A DNA stretch of 64,000 nt from Nitrospinaceae bacterium (lineage in GTDB: Bacteria; Nitrospinota; Nitrospinia; Nitrospinales; JACRGP01): NCBI GenBank assembly GCA_029261555.1, contig JAJDBB010000122.1, positions 1-64,000 of the forward strand. The letters are read 5' to 3'. Positions within the stretch are counted from its first letter, which is position 1, and the number at the start of each line of letters is the position of its first letter. A program made the translations under genes and the position numbers. Positions 51,178 to 59,039 of the stretch are shown here, one piece after another. The notes under the pieces are model-generated. The model saw only the letters and a list, made by a program, of their open reading frames with translations, made no database searches and was not told the DNA's origin.

Positions 51178-52044
51178 ATGAGCGTCGATATCAACGACCT
51201 GGTTTTAGGCGATATTCAACTTTCCTCCCTGCCGGAAGTTTTTTATCAACTGAAGGAAGCGCTGGAGACGCCGGACGTCTCGTTCGACGAGATTGGCGAG
51301 ATCATTAAAAACGATCCGCCGCTGACGGCGCGGATGCTGAAAATCGTTAACAGTTCCTTTTACGGATTTCCCCAGGAAATCGAAACCCTGCCGCACGCGC
51401 TTTCGATCATCGGCATCAACCAGCTTTCGGACCTGGTATTCGCCACCACGGTGCTGGGCCGCTTCACGGGCGTGCCGCCGGAGGTCATCAACGTGAAAGC
51501 TTTCTGGAAGCACAGCATCTGTTGCGGGCTGGGCGCGCGGGTGATCGGGTCCATGCTGGAAGGTTACAACGACGACATAATTGTGGGCCGCCTGTTCATC
51601 GCGGGGCTGTTGCACGACATCGGCAGACTCGTTATCTGCAAACGCTTGCCCGACGAAGCCCGACAGGCTTTCCAGTTGTGCCAGGAAGAAGGCATTCTGT
51701 TAGTGGAAGCGGAGCAGGAAGTGTTCGGGCTCGACCACGCCCAGGTAGGCATGGAGCTTTTAAAAGCCTGGAACCTACCGCCTAAATTGATCAACATCGT
51801 CCAACACCACCACGACCCCAACCAATTCGGCAGCGACGACAAGGAAGCCGGCATCTTGTACGGCGCGGACGTCATCGCCTACTCGCTGGGCCTGGTGGGA
51901 AGCGGCGAATGCCATCCGCCGAAAATCAACGACGTCGATTGGAAAAGCCTCGGACTGAACCCCGGCCAAGACATGCCCAAGGTCTTGAACCAGATCAAAA
52001 ACCAGTTCAACGAAACCGCCAAAACCTTCCTGCAAGGCGTCTAA
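51178..52044 (+). CDS. HDOD-domain signalling protein
   Basis: The 288-aa protein covers one HDOD domain (about 10-215): LSSLPEVFYQLKEALETPDV, IIKNDPPLTARMLKIVNSSF, LPHALSIIGINQLSDLVFAT, FIAGLLHDIGRLVICKRLPD and EVFGLDHAQVGMELLKAW. HDOD proteins act as regulatory platforms in bacterial signalling and motility. Only part of the catalytic HD set is visible, so enzymatic activity is doubtful. An in-frame ATG at 51112 is an alternative start; neither has a clear ribosome binding site. A modular repeat begins at the base after the stop. Confidence 0.88.
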   Translation: MSVDINDLVLGDIQLSSLPEVFYQLKEALETPDVSFDEIGEIIKNDPPLTARMLKIVNSSFYGFPQEIETLPHALSIIGINQLSDLVFATTVLGRFTGVPPEVINVKAFWKHSICCGLGARVIGSMLEGYNDDIIVGRLFIAGLLHDIGRLVICKRLPDEARQAFQLCQEEGILLVEAEQEVFGLDHAQVGMELLKAWNLPPKLINIVQHHHDPNQFGSDDKEAGILYGADVIAYSLGLVGSGECHPPKINDVDWKSLGLNPGQDMPKVLNQIKNQFNETAKTFLQGV

Positions 52045-52207
52045 CCAGGCAAGCGCCTGGAGGCAATAGGTGGGGCTTGTAAGGAAAAGCTACAGGTTGT
52101 GGTGAGCTTGCAACCCGAACCCGAACACAAAACGAAAGTTCGGCAGGCTAGAGTTCGAATCAAGAGAATTTATCAATCGCCAACCGTTACCACCGGCGGT
52201 ACGCCGG
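52045..52207 (+). repeat. Long-form modular repeat directly after the HDOD stop
   Basis: Hairpin CCAGGCAAGCGCCTGG occupies 52045-52060, starting at the base after TAA. The core includes CAATAGGTGGGGCTTGTAAG, AGCTACAGGTTGTGGTGAGC, TTGCAACCCGAA, AACGAAAGTTCGGCAGGCTA and TTATCAATCGCCAACCGTTA. The right hairpin is CCGGCGGTACGCCGG (52193-52207). It is 163 bp long and shares its right hairpin with the next unit. Confidence 0.8.
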
Positions 52208-52295
52208 CGCCGGGAGGCAATTCGTGTAACGTTTAAGGGAAACGGTTCAAGGTTCGGTGAGCTTGCGTCTCGAACCCTGCCCCCACGGCGAGTGG
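52193..52295 (+). repeat. Short-form modular repeat sharing a hairpin with the long copy
   Basis: It starts at the shared hairpin (52193-52207), continues GAGGCAATTCGTGTAACGTT, TAAGGGAAACGGTTCAAGG, GGTGAGCTTGCGTCTCGAAC, and ends at CCACGGCGAGTGG (52283-52295). The tandem arrangement shows that units can share boundary hairpins. Confidence 0.7.
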
Positions 52296-52322
52296 CAGGC
52301 AAATCCCTCACATATCAATATA

Positions 52323-52649
52323 ATGGCCAAGAAAAAAATAAGAATTGGAATTGGCCTTTTCGTTGTCCTTATGGCCGTGGGATACCCGTTTTTTAAAATG
52401 AATTGGGCCGAGGCGCAGGTTCACAAATTTTGCTCGGAAATAAATATCGGGGATCCCGTTAAAGGTTTGAAAGCCAAAGCCGAAAAATTTGGCTTGAAAC
52501 TTCGCGACCGTCCGTCCTACAAAAAAGATAAAAAAGTTTATCCCGCTAAAGTTCTTGTATGGGAAGGATGGGCGTATGCCAGATATTTTTGCGATATTGA
52601 ACACGACGGAAAATCTGTCATTGCGTCAAAAGAAACTTTCCTGGATTAA
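52323..52649 (+). CDS. Small membrane-anchored hypothetical protein, 108 aa
   Basis: ATG 52323 opens MAKKKIRIGIGLFVVLMAVG, a basic start and one membrane helix (or uncleaved signal), followed by a soluble domain. That domain has two cysteines (KFCSEINIGDPVKGL, YARYFCDIEHDGK) that may form a disulfide outside the cytoplasm. The segment EINIGDPVKGLKAKAEKFGL resembles small periplasmic lipoproteins in general layout, but I cannot name a family. The open frame upstream of 52323 is repeat DNA. Confidence 0.6.
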   Translation: MAKKKIRIGIGLFVVLMAVGYPFFKMNWAEAQVHKFCSEINIGDPVKGLKAKAEKFGLKLRDRPSYKKDKKVYPAKVLVWEGWAYARYFCDIEHDGKSVIASKETFLD

Positions 52650-52651
52650 AA

Positions 52652-53278
52652 TCATTCAATTAAAACCTGCAAGAAAGACAGGATCGCTGCGGCGACAAAA
52701 ATCATAAACAACAATCCGATCCAAACTATTTTACCGAACACAGGATGAGCGGAGGGGGTTGGCCAATCGTTCAGCATAAACGAAAACTTGACCCCCGTTG
52801 TCGGCGCCCAGTCCAGATTCCAAAACATTCCCGCCAATATGTAAAGAACCGACGAGGCGAATAGATTCGGCAGCCAGGTTAACGGATAGAAACCGTCCCG
52901 AATCAAAAGGTATAAATCGTAAGACCAGCTTGCTGAAAACAACCAAAAACAAACGGCAACGTATATTTCTTTAAGGCCCGCCTTTTTGCGTAACGCCTGG
53001 TAGAAAACCCCTATCGCCCAAGGGGCCGTGGCAAAGGTTAAAATCGACATGAATAACGCATCGACATAATCCCAGGTGGGATCCACGGTAAAGGGAGCGA
53101 TCAGGGTAATTCCCGTAGCGGCAATAATGAAGGTGACAATTTTCCAGGGCCGTAGGAGAAAAGACCAGTAATTTTTTTTAGCGATTATAAAATCGCCTGG
53201 GTTTTTAAGAAAAACGGCTATGGCGATAAACAGAGCCGTCACCCAAACCGCTATATAAAATTTGATCAGGGGATCCAT
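52652..53278 (-). CDS. Integral membrane hypothetical protein, 208 aa
   Basis: Six membrane helices are predicted (about 8-24, 42-62, 72-92, 105-130, 138-155, 185-205). The first loop carries GDFIIAKKNYWSFLLRPW. The central segment AVCFWLFSASWSYDLYLLIR is aromatic-rich. No enzyme or transporter motif is recognised. The ATG lies directly beside the end of a truncated phosphoesterase pseudogene on the same strand, so the two may once have been one locus. Confidence 0.6.
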   Translation of the reverse strand: MDPLIKFYIAVWVTALFIAIAVFLKNPGDFIIAKKNYWSFLLRPWKIVTFIIAATGITLIAPFTVDPTWDYVDALFMSILTFATAPWAIGVFYQALRKKAGLKEIYVAVCFWLFSASWSYDLYLLIRDGFYPLTWLPNLFASSVLYILAGMFWNLDWAPTTGVKFSFMLNDWPTPSAHPVFGKIVWIGLLFMIFVAAAILSFLQVLIE

Positions 53279-53566
53279 ATGATATTGCCGGTTTGTCGCC
53301 GATAAAATCGCCGGTCAAAACTACGAGGTCCGGCTTTTGATTCGTAGCGATCTCGACGGTCCGGGCAATATACTCCTGACTGACGATGGAGGAGGAGTGA
53401 AGGTCGCTGAGCTGGGCTGTTTTTAGCCCGCGAAAGGGCGCGGGGATATTGGGGTTTTGATTCGGACCTTGTTGAGTTGGGTTGGGCCGAGGGAAGCGTT
53501 GTAGACGCTTTTGCCGATCCCCGCCGCAGACAAAGCGATAATGCCGAGCAGACCTTGCAGAAACCG
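53279..53566 (-). pseudogene. Metallophosphoesterase fragment, truncated and frameshifted
   Basis: Minus-strand reading gives LLGIIALSAAGIGKSVYNAS and LGPTQLNKVRIKTP in one frame. After a shift near 53445-53465 it gives NIPAPFRGLKTAQLSDLHSS, then YIARTVEIATNQKPDLVVLT and GDFIGDKPAIS. QLSDLHSS and LVVLTGDFI are metal-binding motifs of YkuE-like calcineurin phosphoesterases. The gene lacks its N-terminus (cut exactly at repeat hairpin CCGGGGTAGCCCCCGG, 53565-53580), has a frameshift, and lacks most of the catalytic domain. It is non-functional. Confidence 0.75.
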
Positions 53567-53639
53567 GGGTAGCCCCCGGGAGCAGAGGTTGTAGTTTGGA
53601 TAATTTTTCTTAAACGGCCAACTGTCAACCGACCGCCGT
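53565..53639 (-). repeat. Right-arm repeat module at the phosphoesterase breakpoint
   Basis: On the minus strand CGGTCGGTTGACAGTTGGCC, GTTTAAGAAAAATTATCCA and AACTACAACCTCTGC lead to hairpin CCGGGGGCTACCCCGG (53580-53565). It matches the modules at 16081 and 22021. The pseudogene sequence begins immediately past the hairpin, so the module marks one side of the deletion. Confidence 0.65.
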
Positions 53640-53647
53640 TGACTATT

Positions 53648-53851
53648 CTATCCCTCGATGCGCGCGAATGCCAGTTCCTTGGCGGCTTTGGTGACGTCTT
53701 CGACAAACTTTTTGAAGGCCATGTCGCCGTCCTTGTGCTGGGTCTGTTTGATCAGCTTTTCCTCGTCGGTGTCGATCGCCAGATCTAGAACGTTGACCCC
53801 CGGCGTAACGTGATGCTTCCTGATTTCCACCCGAATTTCTTTGATGTCCAT
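53648..53851 (-). CDS. Small hypothetical protein, 67 aa
   Basis: ATG 53851 has GGAGG 8 nt upstream; a longer frame to 53893 lacks such a site. The protein is charged and mixed alpha/beta: MDIKEIRVEIRKHHVTPGVN, VLDLAIDTDEEKLI, then KKFVEDVTKAAKELAFARIE. No signal peptide or motif is seen, and no family is recognised. It stands alone between repeat-rich segments. Confidence 0.55.
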   Translation of the reverse strand: MDIKEIRVEIRKHHVTPGVNVLDLAIDTDEEKLIKQTQHKDGDMAFKKFVEDVTKAAKELAFARIEG

Positions 53852-53893
53852 TGCGCGCCTCCAAACAACTAGAATTAAATTTTTGCGAGCCAA

Positions 53894-54041
53894 ATAAATA
53901 GCATTTCAACGCCCCAGAATCAAGATCATTTTACCAGCGAGGCGCCAAAGCCCGGTCAAAATTGTCAGGCTGAGTCCTTCGACAAGCTCGGGGTTACATA
54001 TTTATGCCTAACATTTGAAAGGGATTGTGTTTGGCAGTAGA
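53894..54041. other. Intergenic with a common GC repeat phrase
   Basis: GTCAGGCTGAGTCCTTCGAC with AAGCTCGGGG (about 53964-53993) is a phrase seen as an intergenic repeat in many genomes. No gene is visible. The rest is AT-rich. Confidence 0.4.
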
Positions 54042-54215
54042 GAATAAACGAAAGTATGGTTAGCGGCTTAAAGAGGGGAGTTCAATCGCCAGCTATCGGG
54101 TCCAGCGTCACGCTGGCCAGGCAAGCGCCTGGAGGCAGATAGTGGAACGTTTAAGGGAAACGGTTTAAGTATTGGTGAACTCGCAACTCCAACTCTCCCA
54201 CCGGGCGTTGCCCGG
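54042..54215 (+). repeat. Partial long copy joined to a 99-bp short copy
   Basis: The right arm of a long copy (AATAAACGAAAGTATGGTTA, GGGGAGTTCAATCGCCAGCT) ends in CCAGCGTCACGCTGG (54102-54116). The next base starts CCAGGCAAGCGCCTGG (54117-54132), followed by GCAGATAGTGGAACGTTTAA, GGGAAACGGTTTAAG, GGTGAACTCGCAACTCCAAC and right hairpin CCGGGCGTTGCCCGG (54201-54215). A further CCGGCGCCGG (54212-54221) touches the flagellin stop codon. Confidence 0.75.
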
Positions 54216-54221
54216 CGCCGG

Positions 54222-55073
54222 TTAGCCCTGGGTATCTAGCAGGCGGCCTACAAGGGATTCGCTTTGCAGGCTTTGTTGAAGAGCGCCGAGTCCGACGCGC
54301 GTTTGCAGGAGGGAGCTTCTCAGATTGGAAATGGTTTCCGCGATATCGGTTCCAGCGATTTCATTTTCCGAGCGCGAGAAATTTTCGATGGAAACTTCCA
54401 GGTTGGCCGACGTCGAACTCAAACGATTCGCCGTAGCTCCCAACTCGCCGCGCGCGGCAGTCACCTGGCTCTGCGCCTGCTCCAACGGCGCCAGCGCGTT
54501 CAACGCCCCCTGCGCGGTGGAAATGTCGAGGGAATCGATTCCCAACGCCTGAGAGCTGGTATCTTCCACCACGTTCAGGTTGATCTGGTTTTCCGGTCCC
54601 GTCCCGGTCCCCACTTGAATATTGACCTGATTGGCCGAGTTGGCTCCCAGGTTCCCGTCCAGCAGACTCTGGCCGTTAAACTCCGCCGAGCCGGAGATAC
54701 GGTCGATCTCGTCGCTGATGGAGGTGAATTCGTTGTTGAGGGTCTGGCGTTGGGCGTCGCTCAGGGTTCCGTTGCTCGCCTGAATGGCCAACTCGCGACC
54801 GCGCGCGACCAAGTCGGAAACCGTGGACAAACCCGCGTCTGCGGTGTTCAGGAAATTGGCGCCTGCCGAGGTGTTCTCCGCCGCCTGCGACAAGGCCGCG
54901 ATCTCCGAGCGCAACTGGCTGGCCAGGGAGTTACCCGCAGGGTCGATCCCCGCGCTCGTCAGACGGTTGCCGGAACCGATTTGCGACAAGCTGGTGTTGG
55001 AATTAGAACGGCTGTTTTCCACGGAACGCAAAATCGTCTGGTTGATCGCGCTCAATCCTATTTCCTGGGCCAT
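54222..55073 (-). CDS. fliC: Flagellin
   Basis: In the 283-aa protein the N-terminal D0/D1 region is IGLSAINQTILRSVENSRSN, then SLSQIGSGNRLTSAGIDPAG and NSLASQLRSEIAALSQAAEN, followed by GANFLNTADAGLSTVSDLVA and SISDEIDRISGSAEFNGQSL. The C-terminal D1 half has ELGATANRLSSTSANLEVSI and AETISNLRSSLLQTRVGLGA. The end (QQSLQSESLVGRLLDTQG) differs from the usual flagellin tail, so filament function or a specialised flagellin should be checked. GAGGGA precedes the ATG. The stop touches a GC palindrome. Confidence 0.9.
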   Translation of the reverse strand: MAQEIGLSAINQTILRSVENSRSNSNTSLSQIGSGNRLTSAGIDPAGNSLASQLRSEIAALSQAAENTSAGANFLNTADAGLSTVSDLVARGRELAIQASNGTLSDAQRQTLNNEFTSISDEIDRISGSAEFNGQSLLDGNLGANSANQVNIQVGTGTGPENQINLNVVEDTSSQALGIDSLDISTAQGALNALAPLEQAQSQVTAARGELGATANRLSSTSANLEVSIENFSRSENEIAGTDIAETISNLRSSLLQTRVGLGALQQSLQSESLVGRLLDTQG

Positions 55074-55216
55074 GACAGTCCCTCGGTGATGGGGGTTTTA
55101 AGGCGCCGAAATTTCGCTAGCTTGAATAAATAAAGTAACGCCAAACTCAGAATTTGTCAATTTGCCGGTAAATGATGGGTTTAATATACTGAAAAGGGCT
55201 TGATGGAAAATATTGC

Positions 55217-55242
55217 TAATTCTATATTTTTATATAGAATTA
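55217..55242. promoter_or_regulatory. AT-rich inverted repeat between flagellin and metalloprotease genes
   Basis: TAATTCTATAT and ATATAGAATTA are perfect 11-bp arms around TTTT. The site lies 65 nt before the metalloprotease start and 144 nt before the divergent flagellin start. Operator and AT-rich hairpin are both possible. Confidence 0.4.
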
Positions 55243-55306
55243 CAAATGATATCTATTTCAAAGCTGTTGTTTTTTTCCAAGAGGCTATGAAAGAAGGGGG
55301 CAAAAA

Positions 55307-58177
55307 ATGGGCAAACAATACCGTGTAGCGGGAGCAGTGGTAAGTCTGGACGGCGGAGAACCGGTTTCTGAAGTTAAAGTAAGAGCCTATGATAAGGATT
55401 TCTTTCGCGACCAACCTTTAGGGGAGGCGATTACCGATAACGTGGGACGCTATGAAATCCAATTTTCCAGGGACGACTTCACCGGACCATTAATCAGGCT
55501 GGAGCGCTATCCCGATATTTTCCTCCAAATCATTGACGACAAGGGCAAAATAATTTACTCCACCGAAAACTCGGTCGTGGTGAATGCGGGGCGCGATACG
55601 AGAATTGACGTCGCCATACCTCTGATTCAAAAATCTAAAGAACTTGGGATGGTTTTTGTTGGCGGCGAGCCTGTAAATTTAAGCTATGCCGCAAAACTGA
55701 CCGCTCAGGATTTAGTCGAAGCCTATCGTTACTGGCGACGGCGAAAAACAAAGTTAACCAGGCCTGATCTGGTAAAACTCGCTTTTCCAGGGTTGCATTT
55801 AAAAAGGGACCCCGATGACGATTGCGGCGAGGGGTATGGCGAAGTCTTTCGCCAATTCCTGGAGGAGCGCGGTTCCTTAAAAATGTTATTGGATACAGAC
55901 GCCGACGATTTACCCGTCGGCGCCGACGTCCTTTGGTTTTTTACCGACAATATTTCCGTAAAATATACCATCGACGCGGGCTTTCCCGACGACGCCGTTG
56001 ATCCAACCGTGCCGGCCGCCGATACGGCTTATGCGTTGACTGATGGAACGGCGCTGGGAACCTTGCGCGCCAACCTTGCAGACCTCCACGCCGATAACAC
56101 AACCCTTGCTCCAATTTACATTCAAAAAGTCGGGTTATTGGCTGAATACGCCTTGACGTCGTTTCTTAACGCTCCTTTCTCGCTGAGAGACGCCAGAAAT
56201 GGAGCGACGCGCATGGAATACAGAATCCTGGAACAGCCTCCAAACATTGCCGGCAGGACCAGCCCTTCCCGGACCTATGTCGAGGTTGGACCCGCAAACT
56301 CGGATACACAAAACTCCTTTACGGTTCCTCACGAACTCTTCCACCAGTTTCAATATCGTTACAACGACGTCGGCACGCGTTCCGGTATTTACGGGATTGT
56401 GCGAGAGGGCGGGGCGCGGTTTGGAACTGAAAGTATTAACGATCAACCCAACCGCTATATAGATACCGGCAAAAAGATTTTGAATGAACCGGAGCAGTCC
56501 CTTGTAAGCCCCGTCGGGGTGAAAAACCCCATCCGCTACGCGGCGGGTTTGCTTTGGAAGTACATAGCGGAACAGCATAGTGCGATTGTGGCCGAACCGC
56601 TGGTGGGAGTTGATTCCTATAGAAAGGTACTGGAAGCGACGGCTACCGTGGAAGCAGGAGACCCGGGGGTAGGATACGCGGCCACTGCCTTGCGCGAGGC
56701 GCGAAAACAAATGCCCTGGTATGGGAGTTGGGATCAATTTTCATACTACGACGCCGCCAATACCGAACTGGGTTCGCACGAAACGACTTGGGGAAATTAT
56801 TTGGCGGCGAACTACATCCATTCCACCGCCAACCCTGCGGCAGACGCGCGTTTTGATTATCTGGAAGACGAAGATCCGGTGCCGATTGCCGCCGCCACAA
56901 CAAAACTCGCCGACTATCAGGCCAAAGTGGAAGTTAATAATGATATCTCCATAGGCCAGGGAGGAAGCGTTTCAAGAACCCAGAACAATCATAAAGCCTG
57001 GGCCGCACGTTATTATCGCGTTACCCCGGACGCCGGTTCCCCGCCTCGCATGTTAAGGATTAATTTCTCCACTGCGGGAGGGATGACGGATCCACTGGTC
57101 CAAATACTCAGGTTCGACGCCGGTAACGCTCTGATGGATATAAGTCGTTCCGATCAGGCAACCTATTCCAAGACAATCAACATGAACGGCGTCGGCAATG
57201 TCGTGGCGATTGTTGGAAGCAGGGAAAATAGTGGAGACTACACGATCGACTTTGAGGAAATTGCCAGCGAGACGGACGTTCACGTAACGCGATGGAATTC
57301 ATCGGTCGGCACGGAGTATCAAATTGATCCCAAAGGTTGGTCCTGGACCTGGGCGTCTCCCGACGTAATGGTGGATAACGACGACGACGGTTTAGCGGAC
57401 TCGGAAGTGTTTTTTGATCAAAACAACAACCTGAAAGTCAGATTGCGCAATCGCGGGAACGCGCCGGCAAACAATATTGGAATTGAGTTTTTTTATCAAA
57501 ACGCAACGCCTTCTCTTTCTGCAGCGGCATGGATACCGGTTGAAAACAGCGCCGGCGTTGTTCAAACCATAACCGGCGAAACGCTGGACGCGTCTGGCGG
57601 AGCGGATGATGAGAAATGGTTTGGGGTGGATTGGGCGCCCGCTAACGACGGCTCCGGCAGTAAACACTGGTGCGTTAAGGTTGTGATTACAGTTCCCGGC
57701 GATCCTAATAATGATAATAAAATGGTATTGAATAATTTTGGAAACGTGATCGTCGCCCCCGACGCCGATTCAAATGAGTTTAAAATATTAGCGCGATACC
57801 CCCGCTTTGTCTGGGAGTTTGAAACATTTGTCGTCCCTCGCGGACCCAAGTGGACTATCGATTTCCCCGACGATCTTAAAATTGATTTGGTGAAAGACCA
57901 TAGCGCTAAAAAAGATAAATCGAGCTTTTGTAAATCGCGTTTGGTCGCTCCTTTTCCTGATAGAGCCGCTTTGCCCAGCGTTAAGCCGTCGGTGATGAAA
58001 AAAGCAAAACAATTTGACGGCAAGTCGGGGTTGCTCAAACCAAGACCTAATGAATTTTATCCAACCCCTAAAAAAGCTCTTCCGCCAGGCGTCGATCCAG
58101 AATCCCTGGTTACCGTAGCCTACAAGGTCAACGGTGAAATCATCGGAGGAGTCAGTTATCGGTTGGTGGAAAAATAA
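55307..58177 (+). CDS. Giant predicted zinc metalloprotease with transthyretin-like N-terminal domain
   Basis: The 956-aa protein has no signal peptide; it begins MGKQYRVAGAVVSLDGGEPV. Residues 1-110 form a transthyretin/carboxypeptidase-regulatory-like beta domain. Residues 335-380 hold VPHELFHQF (HExxH, His342/His346) and VREGGARF with Glu367 as a likely third ligand, the gluzincin arrangement. The C-terminal half is beta-rich, with a Ca-type DVMVDNDDDGLADSE loop and CARDB-like NNLKVRLRNRGNAPANNIGI. AGAAGGGGG precedes the ATG. A large protease without an export signal may be secreted by another route or act inside the cell; no processing partner is seen. Confidence 0.7.
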   Translation: MGKQYRVAGAVVSLDGGEPVSEVKVRAYDKDFFRDQPLGEAITDNVGRYEIQFSRDDFTGPLIRLERYPDIFLQIIDDKGKIIYSTENSVVVNAGRDTRIDVAIPLIQKSKELGMVFVGGEPVNLSYAAKLTAQDLVEAYRYWRRRKTKLTRPDLVKLAFPGLHLKRDPDDDCGEGYGEVFRQFLEERGSLKMLLDTDADDLPVGADVLWFFTDNISVKYTIDAGFPDDAVDPTVPAADTAYALTDGTALGTLRANLADLHADNTTLAPIYIQKVGLLAEYALTSFLNAPFSLRDARNGATRMEYRILEQPPNIAGRTSPSRTYVEVGPANSDTQNSFTVPHELFHQFQYRYNDVGTRSGIYGIVREGGARFGTESINDQPNRYIDTGKKILNEPEQSLVSPVGVKNPIRYAAGLLWKYIAEQHSAIVAEPLVGVDSYRKVLEATATVEAGDPGVGYAATALREARKQMPWYGSWDQFSYYDAANTELGSHETTWGNYLAANYIHSTANPAADARFDYLEDEDPVPIAAATTKLADYQAKVEVNNDISIGQGGSVSRTQNNHKAWAARYYRVTPDAGSPPRMLRINFSTAGGMTDPLVQILRFDAGNALMDISRSDQATYSKTINMNGVGNVVAIVGSRENSGDYTIDFEEIASETDVHVTRWNSSVGTEYQIDPKGWSWTWASPDVMVDNDDDGLADSEVFFDQNNNLKVRLRNRGNAPANNIGIEFFYQNATPSLSAAAWIPVENSAGVVQTITGETLDASGGADDEKWFGVDWAPANDGSGSKHWCVKVVITVPGDPNNDNKMVLNNFGNVIVAPDADSNEFKILARYPRFVWEFETFVVPRGPKWTIDFPDDLKIDLVKDHSAKKDKSSFCKSRLVAPFPDRAALPSVKPSVMKKAKQFDGKSGLLKPRPNEFYPTPKKALPPGVDPESLVTVAYKVNGEIIGGVSYRLVEK

Positions 58178-58304
58178 ATAAGGATAAATCAAGATGTTTG
58201 CGAATTACTATTTATAACGGGAGGGGTTTCATATTCATCAAATATTATTGCAAACCGCGCTTCGTGTTTATAGAATAGCCGGATTGCTGGCGGCAGGGGC
58301 AGTA

Positions 58305-58404
58305 GGCGCTGGCGAAGCGCCGAGGCAAGTAAGAAAACTGTTACGGCAAATGCTGGAGCTACATTGGGTTTGCAAATCAAAAACATTGCCGCCACGGCGA
58401 GTGG
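58305..58404 (+). repeat. Short-form modular repeat copy, 100 bp
   Basis: The hairpin GGCGCTGGCGAAGCGCC (58305-58321) is followed by GAGGCAAGTAAGAAAACTGT, TACGGCAAATGCTGGAGCTA and GGGTTTGCAAATC, ending in CCACGGCGAGTGG (58392-58404). The ribosome binding region of the next gene (GCGAGG) lies just beyond the right hairpin. Confidence 0.65.
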
Positions 58405-58419
58405 TGGCGAGGCCAGCTC

Positions 58420-59025
58420 ATGAAACTTATCATCAACGGCAAAGAAGTCTCCCCTCCTGAAACCGGCGAAACCCTGCAAGAAATCCTGGACGGCGTCAAA
58501 AACGAAAAGCTCGAGAAAGGCCGGTTCATCGACCGGGCCGTTTGCAACGGCGAAGACGTTTCCCTGGAACCTGGAGAACATTTAAACCTTCCCGCAGGCC
58601 AGGTTGAAACGCTGGAAATCGAAGCCCCGGAAATTCAGGGATTGATTCTCAAGAACCTTGCCAACGCGGAAGAGTATCTCGTTAAGTTGATTCCGGGGAT
58701 ACAAAAAGCCGCCGAACTGTTTCAATTGGGAAACGAGCAGGAGGCCAACCAGTATCTGGTCCATATCATCGACGGCGTCGAATGGTTTTCCCAAGTGGTA
58801 GAGACGGTGATCCTGGCCAAGCAAACCCAGCCGGAAGCGGTGCAACTTGACGAAAAGAGCCTGGTCGAACGCAAGGACCAACTATTAACCCTGTCCACGC
58901 AAATGTTGGAAGCCAACAAGAACAAGGACTGGGTCCACATGGCCGATCTGTTGGAATACGAGCTATTGCCTTACTATCAGGAATGGGCCAAAATCATCCC
59001 CGATTTGAAACAGCGCCTCAATTAA
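58420..59025 (+). CDS. Hypothetical cytoplasmic protein, 201 aa
   Basis: No family is named with confidence. The N-terminal 65 residues look like a small beta-grasp/ThiS-like fold (MKLIINGKEVSPPETGETLQ, then RFIDRAVCNGEDV). The C-terminal 135 residues are four to five amphipathic helices: LKNLANAEEYLVKLIPGIQK, LFQLGNEQEANQYLVHIIDG, VERKDQLLTLSTQMLEANKN, MADLLEYELLPYYQEW. This looks like a helical-bundle adaptor. GAGG 11 nt before the ATG comes from the repeat right end. It is convergent with the Calx-beta gene, with a 14-nt gap. Confidence 0.6.
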   Translation: MKLIINGKEVSPPETGETLQEILDGVKNEKLEKGRFIDRAVCNGEDVSLEPGEHLNLPAGQVETLEIEAPEIQGLILKNLANAEEYLVKLIPGIQKAAELFQLGNEQEANQYLVHIIDGVEWFSQVVETVILAKQTQPEAVQLDEKSLVERKDQLLTLSTQMLEANKNKDWVHMADLLEYELLPYYQEWAKIIPDLKQRLN

Positions 59026-59039
59026 TCCCAGCCGACCGG

